51,024 nt of DNA from Dactylosporangium siamense (GCF_016862795.1 NZ_BONQ01000020.1:1-51024), one strand, 5' to 3'. Counted from the first letter of the stretch, positions 41,001-49,056 are shown. The notes: generated by a model from the sequence alone, not told the origin. A program made the numbers and translations.

Positions 41001-41089
41001 CCGACCGCGGCGTCGGCCCGGGACGGCACGCCGGCGACGGCGCCGATCGACAGCCCGGCGGCGGCGCCGAGCAGATTTCTTCTCTTCAT
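38084..41089 (-). CDS. Secreted GH31 family glycosidase with C-terminal CBM
   Basis: 1001 aa from ATG 41089, which starts a twin-arginine-like signal (KRRNLLGAAAGLSIGAVAG, cleavage near ADA/AVG). GH31 architecture: N-terminal beta-sandwich, barrel with PRLPQLSIFGLHMTDKGFPD, nucleophile Asp in DGLWLDEVDE, acid/base Asp in HYWTGDIASTYDEM, then RWPLDQN and the C-terminal sandwich (PRYQYAQST). A CBM35/6-type domain closes the protein (about 870-1001; DTRHPDYTGTGFVDF, GGYVQWTVNVP, NLDSLTVT). Family activities include alpha-glucosidase and alpha-xylosidase. Divergent LacI gene and operators imply sugar-induced expression. Confidence 0.9.
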   Translation of the reverse strand: MKRRNLLGAAAGLSIGAVAGVPSRADAAVGEQLGNYASHVTDARSVTVTSSTGQRLRITAYGNQIVRVRAIRGGETFFADSRYEMVVPANHAGMGGTLTVTSDANSLTIVTGAADGVRIVLQKNPLRLEFYHRGTGALLAKEDATRSITWGGTNNSVITEAFVPPPTDEHFVKAGHGLYGRSPRVDRTGDVVSHNYGTLRGDQAPAIIPLYLSTKGYGVFFNTTFDTTFSFASGAARDYSFSADDHNTTGARPQLDYFLINGPEFAKLLDRYTQLTGRPRLPQLSIFGLHMTDKGFPDVSDQNWWRTKITQHRNAGFPFDHHVNDNRWRNGSGAWGGSWFEFSPTRWPDPAGYQAWAAENGVTMTLDYNRNNSNLMAGWVGGPPPGYSFKAADLTGVADSGSVPDWSNPATRAWVWSVFWSKALNPALHYPGDGLWLDEVDELGPIPFNADSAGGKKWSELRNAYFFYLHKGIGEEGWDPQAAGHLGVAKRPWTWSRGASAGQQRYGHYWTGDIASTYDEMRQQIRGMLAGGLGAFPFSNIDGGGFHGGAGGLISEPFYRNWAAAWSSLSPIWRPHSGASTTSQGPIASRWPLDQNATIQADFRKYGELRYTLLPYIYSIAHEAATTGMPMARAMVIDYQNRPNAYSHDLQYLWGPSLLVAPVTQDGGATQNVWLPAGDTWYNFWADIKHVGTDAADLPYVTHTGEIVLFVKAGAILPRYQYAQSTAFLNKRQLELEVYAGADGTFNLVEDDGVTESHRVSGARSVTALTWTDAATRTVIRHPQGTYTGAPATRRYVVRIHGLTAPVGMRVNGGGTLPSFTTEATAVTSGGGTVWDAAKKILTVVTASIPVVTGGGVAATVEPSGSALPAATGGTAYPAERAVLSGAVIDTRHPDYTGTGFVDFADTSASGGYVQWTVNVPTAGTRTLTFRYANGGGANRPLAIAVNGGTVNGALAFNPTGSWDTWSTTSLTANLPAGSQVTVRATTTGANGANLDSLTVT

Positions 41090-41196
41090 CGCATCGACTC
41101 TCCTCGACAGTGGCGGGCTGCCTTCGGCCGTTGCAGGGCGCGCGACAGCGCGCGGCGACTTGGGTCTCCAGGGCGGGTTGGCGGTCCGTCCTGACT

Positions 41197-41208
41197 GGAA
41201 CCGGTTCC
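41197..41208. promoter_or_regulatory. LacI-type operator 1 (GH31 side)
   Basis: Perfect palindrome GGAACCGGTTCC, the classic LacI/GalR half-site geometry. It lies beside a minus-strand TTGACA (41234-41239) whose -10 would fall at about 41210-41216, so binding here would block the GH31 promoter. Confidence 0.8.
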
Positions 41209-41233
41209 CACAGTGGTCCGCTCGAATCAGTTT

Positions 41234-41239
41234 TGTCAA
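41234..41239 (-). promoter_or_regulatory. Consensus -35 (TTGACA) of the GH31 gene
   Basis: Minus-strand TTGACA. At 18-bp spacing the -10 would be CACTGT, poor but directly abutting operator 1. The GH31 ATG is about 120 bp further on. Confidence 0.45.
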
Positions 41240-41302
41240 TACCTTGCAATAGGCCGGTTCTGCATCGACGAACTTCGTGCTACCGTCGTCGCACTGACAA
41301 GA

Positions 41303-41320
41303 TCTGGAACCGATTCCAGA
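41303..41320. promoter_or_regulatory. LacI-type operator 2 (regulator side)
   Basis: TCTGGAACCGATTCCAGA, an 18-bp dyad with a single mismatched pair, sharing GGAACCG-TTCC with operator 1. It lies 20 bp before the LacI ATG and probably serves autoregulation. Confidence 0.75.
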
Positions 41321-41339
41321 AGCGCTTGAGGAGCTGCGG

Positions 41340-42329
41340 ATGGCGGCGACGATCAAAGACGTCGCCCGGCTCGCCGGGGTGTCCCAGTCGTCGGTGTCCC
41401 GTGCCCTCGCCGCGCCGGACCAGGTGCGCGCGGCCACCCGTGAGCGGGTCGAGCGGGCCGTCGCGCAACTCGGCTACGAGCCGAACCGGATCGCCCGCGG
41501 CCTCAGCACCGGCCGCACCGGCACCATCGGGTTCCTGGTGCCCGACATCGCCAACCCGCTCTTCGCCGGCATCGTCAAGGCCGCCCAGCGCCGGGCCCGC
41601 GACTTCGGCCTCGCGGTGCTCCTGGCCGACTCCGACGAGGACCCGGCCACCGAGATCGACCTCATCCGGACGCTGACCAAACAGGTCGACGGCTTCGTGC
41701 TGTGCGCACCCCGCGCCGGCGACGACGAGCTGCGCTCCGTGTGCGGCGACCTGCCGGTGGTCCTGCTCAACCGGCGGGTCGGCCAGCTGCCGTCCATCAT
41801 CTTCGACAACGCCGACGGCATCCGCCAGGCCCTCGCGCACCTCGCCGCGCTCGGCCACCGGCGCGTCGCCTACGTCGCCGGCCCCCGCACCTCCTGGGTC
41901 AACCGGGAGCGGCTGCGCGCGGTGCGGTCCGGCGCGGCCGGCCTGGGCCTCGAGGTGGTCGAGGCCGGCAACGTGTCACCCGACTTCGAGGGCGGCGTCG
42001 CCGTCGCCGACCTGGTCCTGGCCGCCGCCGTCACCTCGGTCATCGCCTACAACGACATGATCGGGCTGGGCCTCGTCAGCCGGTTCGGCGCCCGCGGCGT
42101 CACGGTGCCCGGCGACGTCAGCATCATCGGCTTCGACGACATCCCGGCCTCGGCGCTCGTCAGCCCGGCGCTGACGACCGTCAGCCAGCCGAAGGACCAG
42201 TGCGGCCGGGCGGGCATCGACCTGCTCGCCGACCTGCTCAACGACCGCGAGCGACCGGGCAGCTCGCGCGCGTCCCTGCCGACCCGCCTGATCGTGCGCG
42301 CCTCCACCGGCCCGGCCCCGAAACTGTAG
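41340..42329 (+). CDS. LacI-family transcriptional regulator
   Basis: 329 aa, ATG preceded by GAGGAG 6 nt upstream. HTH: TIKDVARLAGVSQSSVSRAL (about 4-23) with hinge YEPNRIARGLSTGRTGTIGF. The periplasmic-binding-like effector domain contains FLVPDIANPLFAGIVKAAQR, TSVIAYNDMIGLGL and SIIGFDDIPASALVSPALTT. Two operators in the 250-bp divergent gap to the GH31 gene indicate local control of the glycosidase. The effector is presumably the sugar released by GH31 (inference). Confidence 0.95.
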   Translation: MAATIKDVARLAGVSQSSVSRALAAPDQVRAATRERVERAVAQLGYEPNRIARGLSTGRTGTIGFLVPDIANPLFAGIVKAAQRRARDFGLAVLLADSDEDPATEIDLIRTLTKQVDGFVLCAPRAGDDELRSVCGDLPVVLLNRRVGQLPSIIFDNADGIRQALAHLAALGHRRVAYVAGPRTSWVNRERLRAVRSGAAGLGLEVVEAGNVSPDFEGGVAVADLVLAAAVTSVIAYNDMIGLGLVSRFGARGVTVPGDVSIIGFDDIPASALVSPALTTVSQPKDQCGRAGIDLLADLLNDRERPGSSRASLPTRLIVRASTGPAPKL

Positions 42330-42435
42330 ACTCCCTGGTCGCGCGGGTGCTGACCGGAAGGAGCGGTCGAGCGGCGCCGCATGACGTCAGGCCAACGATC
42401 AGTGTCCTGGTCCGGAACCGAAGCTGGGTACGAGC

Positions 42436-43347
42436 GTGGAACTACGTGACATCGAGATCTTCCTGACGCTCGCCGACGAGTTGCACTTCGGGCGCACGGC
42501 CGAGCGGCTGCACGTGACGCAGGCCCGGGTGAGCCAGGCGATCAAGTCCCAGGAGCGCCGCATCGGCGGGGCGTTGTTCGAGCGCACCAGTCGCGCCGTC
42601 ACGTTGACGCCGCTGGGCGAGCAGTTGCGCGACGACCTGGGCACCGCCTATCACGCGATCCACCGCGGCGTCGCCAAGGCGACCGAGTCGGCCCGGGGCA
42701 TGACCGGGACGGTGCGGCTCGGTGTCATGGGCGCGGTCGGCAACGAGCTGCGCGAGGTCTTCGACGCGTACCGGGCGCGGCACCCGGGATGCGACGTGGC
42801 GGTCCGGGAGATCCATTTCAGTGAGCCGTTCGCCGGCGTGCGGACCGGCGACCTCGACCTCGCGGTGCTGTGGCGGCCGGTCCGCGAGGCCGACCTGACC
42901 GAGGGGCCCGTCCTGCTCACCGAGGGGCGCCTGCTCGCCGTCGGCACCGGCCACGAGCTGGCCGGCCGGACCGCGGTCACGCTGGAGGACTTCGGCGGGC
43001 AGACCTGCGTCGGCGTCCCTCCCGGCGTGCCCGGCTACTGGATGGAGAGCATGGTGCCGGCCCGGACCCCCGGCGGCCGGCCGGTCGGTCGCGGGCCGGT
43101 CGTCACCACCTTCCACGAGGTGCTGCACGCGGTGTCCAGCGGCCTGGCCGTGTCGGCGCTGAACGAGCACGTCGTGCAGTACTACTCGCATCCGGGCATC
43201 GTCCTGCTGCCGGTCGTGGACGCCCCACCGACCGAGTGGGCGCTCGTGTGGCGCACCGACGACCTCCACCCACGGGCCCGCGCCCTCGTCGACCTGGCCG
43301 CGGCGCTGGGTCCCCGGGCCTACACGGCCCCTGACGTCGCACCATAA
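42436..43347 (+). CDS. LysR-family transcriptional regulator
   Basis: 303 aa from GTG 42436. N-terminal HTH: LRDIEIFLTLADELHFGRTA, ERLHVTQARVSQAIKSQE, RRIGGALFERTSRAVTLTP. Effector-binding domain begins VRLGVMGAVGNELREVFDAY. It ends 68 bp before a GNAT gene and an MFS gene on the same strand, which may be its targets or may simply follow. No strong Shine-Dalgarno precedes the GTG. Confidence 0.92.
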   Translation: MELRDIEIFLTLADELHFGRTAERLHVTQARVSQAIKSQERRIGGALFERTSRAVTLTPLGEQLRDDLGTAYHAIHRGVAKATESARGMTGTVRLGVMGAVGNELREVFDAYRARHPGCDVAVREIHFSEPFAGVRTGDLDLAVLWRPVREADLTEGPVLLTEGRLLAVGTGHELAGRTAVTLEDFGGQTCVGVPPGVPGYWMESMVPARTPGGRPVGRGPVVTTFHEVLHAVSSGLAVSALNEHVVQYYSHPGIVLLPVVDAPPTEWALVWRTDDLHPRARALVDLAAALGPRAYTAPDVAP

Positions 43348-43415
43348 CCGGCGGCTAATGCCACGGTTCGATCTTGCGCGTTGTTCCGGGCCGGCGGCAC
43401 GGCGATCGTGGGTGC

Positions 43416-44228
43416 ATGAGCGACACCAAGATCGACATCGCCGTGGTGTCGGATCACCCCGGGATCGCGCGGTGGCACGCGATGGCGCCACCGGGCCGCG
43501 TGGCCGGGGTGGCCGGCCTGCGGCCGATCGTCCCGTTCCGCCACGACGTCCTGCCGCCGCCGGCCGGGCCCGGTGTCGCGGAGCTCAGCCTGTACGTCGC
43601 CCCGCAGTGGCGGCGTCGCGGCATCGGCTCGCGCCTCCTGGATGCCGTGCGTCGCCGGGCCGCCGAAGGACGGGCTGCCGAGCGGCGCGTGGTCGTGGAC
43701 GTGGTGGCGGGCTCGCCGGGCGAGGCGTTCAGCCTCCGGCACGGTTTCCGGTACGCCCGGAGCAGGCGGCACGATCTGCTCACGTACCACGACGTCCACC
43801 AGGCCTGGCTCAGTGAGCTGGTCGACGCCGAGCGCCCCGGCTACCGGCTGACGCACTGGACCGGCGCTGTGCTCGACTCGCCCGGCGTCAGGGACCTGCT
43901 CCGCAGCCCGAGCCGCCTCGGCGGCGCCGTGCTGATCGCCGCGGACGCCGAGGGCGACCTGGCGGCCTACGCGGCGGCGGTCGCCGGCGCGCCCTGGCAG
44001 CCCCGAGCCCGGCAGTACGGACCCGTGGTGCTGCCCGGCCATCACGGCCGGCACCTGGATCGGTGGGTGAGCGCCGCCCTGATCCAGCGGCTGCGCGAGG
44101 TGCACCCGCACGTCCAGGAGATCGAAACCACCACCGCCGACGACGACGCGGACCTGCTCGCGGTGCGTGCGGGCCTCGGCTTCCACCTGCTGCGACGCAC
44201 CCGGCTCTACGAACTCACCCAGCCCTAG
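43416..44228 (+). CDS. GNAT-family N-acetyltransferase (two GNAT halves)
   Basis: 270 aa from ATG 43416 (the frame opens at 43374). First GNAT domain: acetyl-CoA loop LYVAPQWRRRGIGSRLLDAV (RRRGIG) and RHGFRYARSR. A second, diverged GNAT-like half follows with AVLIAADAEGDLAAYAAAV, LDRWVSAALIQRLREVHP and VRAGLGFHLLRRTRLYELTQ. The second half lacks an obvious Q/RxxGxG loop and may be non-catalytic. The substrate is unknown. An MFS gene begins 24 bp downstream, so export and acetylation of the same drug or metabolite is possible. Confidence 0.82.
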   Translation: MSDTKIDIAVVSDHPGIARWHAMAPPGRVAGVAGLRPIVPFRHDVLPPPAGPGVAELSLYVAPQWRRRGIGSRLLDAVRRRAAEGRAAERRVVVDVVAGSPGEAFSLRHGFRYARSRRHDLLTYHDVHQAWLSELVDAERPGYRLTHWTGAVLDSPGVRDLLRSPSRLGGAVLIAADAEGDLAAYAAAVAGAPWQPRARQYGPVVLPGHHGRHLDRWVSAALIQRLREVHPHVQEIETTTADDDADLLAVRAGLGFHLLRRTRLYELTQP

Positions 44229-44252
44229 AAATCCCCTCCGGAGGCACAACAC

Positions 44253-45836
44253 ATGCAACGTCGAGAACGATGGCTCATCCTGGTCGTGCTCTGCCTGAGC
44301 CTGCTGGTCCTGGTCGTGGACAACATGGTCCTCAACGTGGCGATCCCGCCACTGACCCGGGATCTGGGCGCGACCGCCCAGGACATCCAGTGGATCCTGG
44401 ACTCCTACATCCTGGTGTTCGCCGGCCTGCTGCTGATCGCGGGCAGCCTGTCGGACCGGTACGGCCGCCGCCGGATCCTCGTCATCGGACTGGCGGTCTT
44501 CGGCGCGGCGAGCCTCGCGGCCACCTTCGCCGATTCCCCGCTGGAGTTGGTGGCCGGCCGGGTGGCGATGGGCGTCGGTGGCGCGCTGATCATGCCGTCC
44601 ACGCTGTCGATCCTGATCACCGTCTTCACCGACGAGAAGGAGCGCCGCAAGGCGATGACCGCCTGGTCCGCCGTGGCCATGGTCGGCCTGGTCGGCGGGC
44701 CCGTCGTCGGCGGCCTGCTCATCGCCGAGTTCTGGTGGGGCGTCGCGTTCCTCATCAACGTCCCGGTCGCGATCGTGGCGATCATCGCGGCGCTCGTGCT
44801 GATGCCGGAGTCCAAGGGCCCATGGCGCAAGCCCGACCCGGTCGGCGCGGTCCTGTCGATCGTCGGCATGACGGCCCTGGTGTGGGCGATCATCGAGCTG
44901 CCCACGACCGGCATCACCGACCCCGCCACCCTCGCCGCGGCGGCGGTCGCCGTGGCGTCCCTCATCGGCTTCGTCATCTGGGAGGCCCGGTCCGCCTCCC
45001 CGATGGTGCCGATGGGCCTGTTCCGCAACCGCAACTTCTCCGGCGCGAGCTTCTCCATCGCGTTCCTCAGCATCTCCAACGGCGGCCTGCTGCTGGTGCT
45101 GACCCAGTACCTGCAGTTCGTGCACGGCTACAGCCCGGCCGAGGCCGGTCTGGCGTTCCTGCCGTTGGCCGCGATGTCCCTGCTGTTCAACGTGATCGGC
45201 GCCGGCCTGACCGGCAAGGTCGGCAACCGGGTCATGGTCACCGCCGGCATGCTCGTCATGGCCGCCGGCGTCGGCATCCTGGGCACCGTCGACGCCGCGG
45301 ACGGCTCCTGGCTGGTCGCCGTCGCCCTGGGCATCGTCGGCATCGGGAGCGGCCTGGCCGTCCCCACCGCCATCAACGCCCTCATGAGCACCGTGCCGGC
45401 CGAGCACGCGGGGGTCGGATCGGCGGTCAACGACACGATCCAGCAGGCCGGTGCCGCGCTGGGCGTGGCGATCCTGGGCAGCGTCCTGGCCGCCACCTAC
45501 ACCGGCAACATGCCCGCCGACGCCCCCGAGGCCGCCCGGCACAACATCGGCGACGCGCTGCGCCTCGGCGACGCGGGGCTGGCGACCGCCGCGCGGGCGG
45601 CCTTCACCGACGGCATGGCGCTCACCTTCACCGCCAGCGCGTGCGCCGTCGTCCTGGCCGCCGTCACCGCGTTGGTCGTCCTGCGCGACACGAGGCCCGC
45701 GCCGGCCGAACCGGAGCCGGCCGAACCGGAGCCGGCCGAACCGGAGCCGGCCGAACCGGAGCCGGCCGGAGCGGAGCCGGCGGGAGCGGACCCGGCGCCC
45801 GGGGAACCGCGCGAACTGGCGGTCGTCGACGTCTGA
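44253..45836 (+). CDS. MFS transporter, DHA2 type, with Pro/Glu repeat tail
   Basis: 527 aa; CCGGAGG precedes the ATG. About 14 helices. TM1 region VVDNMVLNVAIPPLTRDLGA (motif D1), motif A GSLSDRYGRRRILVIGLAVF and motif C-like WSAVAMVGLVGGPVVGG. The cytoplasmic C-terminus carries PAEPE repeats from a 15-bp minisatellite. Probably a drug or metabolite efflux pump working with the upstream GNAT. It ends at a long-arm hairpin shared with the convergent lysozyme gene. Confidence 0.92.
   Translation: MQRRERWLILVVLCLSLLVLVVDNMVLNVAIPPLTRDLGATAQDIQWILDSYILVFAGLLLIAGSLSDRYGRRRILVIGLAVFGAASLAATFADSPLELVAGRVAMGVGGALIMPSTLSILITVFTDEKERRKAMTAWSAVAMVGLVGGPVVGGLLIAEFWWGVAFLINVPVAIVAIIAALVLMPESKGPWRKPDPVGAVLSIVGMTALVWAIIELPTTGITDPATLAAAAVAVASLIGFVIWEARSASPMVPMGLFRNRNFSGASFSIAFLSISNGGLLLVLTQYLQFVHGYSPAEAGLAFLPLAAMSLLFNVIGAGLTGKVGNRVMVTAGMLVMAAGVGILGTVDAADGSWLVAVALGIVGIGSGLAVPTAINALMSTVPAEHAGVGSAVNDTIQQAGAALGVAILGSVLAATYTGNMPADAPEAARHNIGDALRLGDAGLATAARAAFTDGMALTFTASACAVVLAAVTALVVLRDTRPAPAEPEPAEPEPAEPEPAEPEPAGAEPAGADPAPGEPRELAVVDV
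45707..45790 (+). repeat. 15-bp minisatellite coding PAEPE in the MFS C-terminus
   Basis: Four near-identical 15-bp units (GCCGGCCGAACCGGA-type) then two decayed copies (PAGAE, PAGAD). In frame; likely variable in length. Confidence 0.9.
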
Positions 45837-45841
45837 CCGGT

Positions 45842-45892
45842 CGCCTGGCCTCCTCCGCCCGTCTTCAGCTGCCCGGCGGGGGAGGCCAGGCG
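45842..45892. terminator. Convergent hairpin, MFS / GH25
   Basis: Perfect 12-bp arms CGCCTGGCCTCC (45842-45853) / GGAGGCCAGGCG (45881-45892) with a 27-nt loop. The right arm lies inside the 3' end of the GH25 gene. Confidence 0.55.
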
Positions 45893-46782
45893 AGGCCCCG
45901 GAGTGCCGCCGGGCCGCCGTTGACGACGTCGCGGTCGTGGCTGTGCCGGCGGTCGGGGTCGCCGGGCTGGTACTGCCAGAGTGCGAACGTGCTCCACCCG
46001 GCGGGCAGCTTCGGGCTCGTCGCGGTGTATCCGGCGATGTCGAGGGGGTACCCGCCGAAGGACGTGTCGTTGCCGGTGCACGGGTTCCACCAGTGGGTGT
46101 TCGTGTAGATCATCGGCTTGCGGCCGATGCCGGCCTCGATGCGGCCGACGAACGCGCGGATCCAGGCGCGCAGCTGGGCCGGGGCGAGGTCGTAGCAGTC
46201 GTCGGTGCGCACGCCGGAATACGGCCACTCCAGGTCGACGAACGGCACCAGCGTCCGCGCGTCGCGGCTGAAGCGGGCGTTCCGCAGGAAGTGTTCGGCC
46301 TGGCCGACCGGGTCGCCGCGGTCCGGGCGGGCGTACACGTAGGCGCCGACGTAGCGCCCGGCCCGGCGCGCCGCCGCGTAGTCCGTGGCGAAGTGCGGGT
46401 TGACGTAGGTGCTGCCCTCGGTCGCCTTGATGTAGACGAACTCGCTGCCGGCCGCGACCTCGGTCGGCCAGTGGATGCCGAACCGCCGGTGGTCATGACT
46501 GGACACGTCGATCCCACCGACCGGGAACCCGGCCGGGCGTCCCGCCTCGATCGCGGCGACCGCCGCGAGCACCGGCGGTTCGACGGGCAGGGTGATCACC
46601 GGCGGCACCGCGGACGCCACCGCCCATACCGGCGCCGTCACCATCAGCAACCCCAGCGCGACCGCCCGTCGCTGCCCGGGCGTGAGCCCGGCGGCGAACC
46701 GCCGCACCCGCCGCGCCGCCGGCACCAGGCCCGCGGCGACGTCACGGACCCGGCGCCACACCGTCACCGCTGGACTCGACAC
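45865..46782 (-). CDS. Membrane-anchored GH25 (lysozyme-type muramidase) protein
   Basis: 305 aa from GTG 46782 with GGAG just upstream, overlapping the MFS stop by 19 bp. An N-terminal basic stretch and helix (AVALGLLMVTAPVWAVASAV) anchor or export it. The GH25 barrel follows: VGGIDVSSHDHRRFGIHW, EFVYIKATEGSTYVNPHF, RRAGRYVGAYVYARPDR, LVPFVDLEWPYS (DxE active-site pair), RKPMIYTNTHWWNP. It cleaves the MurNAc-GlcNAc bond of peptidoglycan. The coupling to the upstream MFS gene is probably incidental. Confidence 0.88.
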   Translation of the reverse strand: MSSPAVTVWRRVRDVAAGLVPAARRVRRFAAGLTPGQRRAVALGLLMVTAPVWAVASAVPPVITLPVEPPVLAAVAAIEAGRPAGFPVGGIDVSSHDHRRFGIHWPTEVAAGSEFVYIKATEGSTYVNPHFATDYAAARRAGRYVGAYVYARPDRGDPVGQAEHFLRNARFSRDARTLVPFVDLEWPYSGVRTDDCYDLAPAQLRAWIRAFVGRIEAGIGRKPMIYTNTHWWNPCTGNDTSFGGYPLDIAGYTATSPKLPAGWSTFALWQYQPGDPDRRHSHDRDVVNGGPAALRGLAWPPPPGS

Positions 46783-47987
46783 GGCTCCAGTGTGCCCGGC
46801 GGCCGCACCTCCGGCACGCCGGCGACCGGTTCGGCCCGCTGGGCCCGGGTGACCGTGAGGTGGATCAGCGCGATCGCGGCCAGCACCCCGACCAGCACGC
46901 AGACCCCGGGCCAGCCGAAGGTCTGGTAGCACCGCAGACCCAGCCACGAGCCCCCGGCGCCGCCCGCGTAGGCGCAGGTCATGTAGGCGGTGTTGCGGCG
47001 GCTCCGGGCGCTGTCGCTGATCGCGTAGACGCGCACCTGGTTGGCCACCATGCCGGACTGCATCGCGACGTCGAGCACGAGCGTGCCGGCGACCAGCCAG
47101 CCGATGCCCCCGGTGGCGCCCAGCGCCAGCAGGGCCGCGGCGGCGACGACGGCGGCCGCACAGATCAGGTTGACGCGGTCGGGACCGTGCCGGTCGGTGC
47201 GGCGGCCGGCGACCGGGGCGAGCAGCATGGTCGCGGCGTTCACCAGGGCGAGCAGGCCGACGGCCCGGGCGTCGTAGCCGTAGGCCGGGCCGGTGAGCAG
47301 CAGCGCCACGCACGTCCAGGTGGCGCAGAACGCGGCGAAGACGCTTGCCTGGTAGAGGCAGGAGCGACGCAGGTCCCGCTCGCGGGCCAGCAGGCGCAGC
47401 GGCTCGAGCAGCAGCGCCGGGTAGGGCCGGCGGGTGGCCGGGAGCGTCGGCGGCAGGGCGCGGCGCAGCAGGGCCGCGAAGACCAGGAGCAGGACGGCGG
47501 ACAGCACGTACGGGACCCGCCAGCTCCACCACTGCGCCAGGTAGCCACCGAACGTCCGGGACAGCAGCATGCCGCCGGTGCCGCCGCTGAGCAGGAGTCC
47601 GGCCGTTTCGCCGCGCCGTTGCGGTGGCACCATCCCGGCCACCAGCGGGCCGACGACGGGAGCGATCACCGTGGCGGCGCCGATCAGCACACTGAGGCCG
47701 ATCAGGGGCGGCAGGCCGGGCGCCGCCGCGGCCAGCAGCAGCGCCCCGGAGGTGATCACCAGCAGGGTTGTCAGCAGCCGGCGGTGCGGGATCCGGTCGC
47801 CCAGCGGGACGAGCAGGAACAGCCCGGCGGTGTAGCCGGCCTGACCGGCGGTGACGATGCCGGCCGCCGCGCCGGCGGAGACGTGCAGCCCCGCGGCCAC
47901 CGCCGGGGTGATCGACTGCGGGAAGTACACGTTGCCGACGGCGACACCGCAGACCGCGGCGAGCAGCAGCACGAGGCGAGGGCTCAT
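46764..47987 (-). CDS. MFS transporter (12 TM)
   Basis: 407 aa from ATG 47987 (GGGG upstream). About 12 helices: LVLLLAAVCGVAVGNVYFPQ at the start, LVPLGDRIPHRRLLTTLLVI (motif A-like), and GGTGGMLLSRTFGGYLAQWW in TM5. It resembles the bacterial MFS group with N-terminal VGNVYFPQSI, often predicted as drug or metabolite exporters. It is divergent from an ArsR-type regulator 56 bp away, which probably represses it. Confidence 0.9.
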   Translation of the reverse strand: MSPRLVLLLAAVCGVAVGNVYFPQSITPAVAAGLHVSAGAAAGIVTAGQAGYTAGLFLLVPLGDRIPHRRLLTTLLVITSGALLLAAAAPGLPPLIGLSVLIGAATVIAPVVGPLVAGMVPPQRRGETAGLLLSGGTGGMLLSRTFGGYLAQWWSWRVPYVLSAVLLLVFAALLRRALPPTLPATRRPYPALLLEPLRLLARERDLRRSCLYQASVFAAFCATWTCVALLLTGPAYGYDARAVGLLALVNAATMLLAPVAGRRTDRHGPDRVNLICAAAVVAAAALLALGATGGIGWLVAGTLVLDVAMQSGMVANQVRVYAISDSARSRRNTAYMTCAYAGGAGGSWLGLRCYQTFGWPGVCVLVGVLAAIALIHLTVTRAQRAEPVAGVPEVRPPGTLEPCRVQR

Positions 47988-48029
47988 GCCCCGTAGCCCA
48001 CCGCCCGGGCGGCATCCCGCCAACGGATA

Positions 48030-48042
48030 TAGCCTGGGGCTA
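48030..48042. promoter_or_regulatory. Dyad between the MFS and ArsR genes
   Basis: TAGCC TGG GGCTA, ending one base before the ArsR ATG at 48044. Too short to be certain; plausible ArsR operator overlapping the start codon. Confidence 0.4.
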
Positions 48043-48043
48043 A

Positions 48044-48994
48044 ATGATCCGGTATGAACTGAGCGCCGAGGACCTCGCCGACACCCGCTTCGCGATCTCG
48101 CCGGTCCAGGAGCTGGTCTGCAGCGTGTGGGCGCTGCGCGACCCGGGCCGCTACACGCTGCACCTGCCGTGGCGCCGGGCCGCGCTGGCCGCGCTCGATC
48201 CGGACGACCTGGCGCTGCTGCTGTCGCTGGTGGGCAACGACCGTGGGTTGCCGGACTTCCTGACGCCCCGCCCGGCGACGTTCGCCCCGGACCTGGCCGA
48301 GCAGCTCGACGAGATCCGCCGCACGCCGCCCGACCTGGTGGAGCGCGACATCGTGGCCACCCACGCGCCGGGCCCGGTGCCCGCCGTCCTGCGGGCCGCG
48401 ACCCTGAGCGACCTCGCCGATCTCCTCGGGCGCTACTGGTCGGCCGCGATGGCCGGGGACTGGCCGCGGATGCGGCTGGTGATGGAGGCCGACACGACGT
48501 ACCGCGCCCGGCAGCTCGCCGTGGGCGGTGCGCGCCTGCTCTTCGCCGACATCCACCCGAACGTCAGCTGGGCCGACGGCGCGGTGCGCATCGAGCGGAT
48601 GATCGGCCGCTACCGGGTCTCCGCCGCCGGTCGCGGGCTCCTGCTGCTGCCGTCGGTGTTCGCCTACAAGGCGGTCCCGCCGATGAGCTCGGCGGAGGCG
48701 CCGTGGCTGGCCTACCCGGCCCGGGGCGTCGCGACCCTCTGGCACCGGGCCGTCCCACCCGGCCCCGACGTGATGGCCGCCCTGCTCGGCCCGCCCAAGG
48801 CGACCCTCCTGCAGCTGCTGGCCGAGGCGCTGCCGACGGTGGAGCTGGCCCGCCGGCTGCGGGTCACCCCGGGCGCGGTCTCACAGCACCTGCGGGTGCT
48901 GCACGCCGGCGGCCTGGTGACCCGCGTCCGCGACGGCCGGCACGTCCTGTACCGCCGCAGCGACCTCGGCAACCGCCTGGTCGAGGGCGCCTGA
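48044..48994 (+). CDS. ArsR-type regulator with N-terminal DUF5937-like domain
   Basis: 316 aa. The long N-terminal region (about 1-230; FAISPVQELVCSVWALRDPG, PDLVERDIVATHAPGP, LLLLPSVFAYKAVPPM) matches the DUF5937-type domain common in actinobacterial ArsR proteins. A C-terminal winged helix follows: LLQLLAEALPTVELARRLRV, TPGAVSQHLRVLHAGGLVTR, VRDGRHVLYRR. No metal-binding ELCVCDL-type motif is present, so it is not a metalloregulator by this criterion. Divergent from the MFS gene. Confidence 0.9.
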   Translation: MIRYELSAEDLADTRFAISPVQELVCSVWALRDPGRYTLHLPWRRAALAALDPDDLALLLSLVGNDRGLPDFLTPRPATFAPDLAEQLDEIRRTPPDLVERDIVATHAPGPVPAVLRAATLSDLADLLGRYWSAAMAGDWPRMRLVMEADTTYRARQLAVGGARLLFADIHPNVSWADGAVRIERMIGRYRVSAAGRGLLLLPSVFAYKAVPPMSSAEAPWLAYPARGVATLWHRAVPPGPDVMAALLGPPKATLLQLLAEALPTVELARRLRVTPGAVSQHLRVLHAGGLVTRVRDGRHVLYRRSDLGNRLVEGA

Positions 48995-49056
48995 CCGCGC
49001 CCCCGACCTGGTCGATCAGGACGCGGCGCCTCGGGACGGCGGCTCGCCCCGAAGCG

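Noticed and set aside
37796-41194. 1132-codon open frame on the plus strand
   Set aside because: Antisense to the GH31 gene; Gly/Val/Arg/Asp-rich composition without any domain, a frame shadow caused by high GC3.
43320-45542. 740-codon open frame on the minus strand
   Set aside because: Antisense to the GNAT and MFS genes; no domain, shadow composition.
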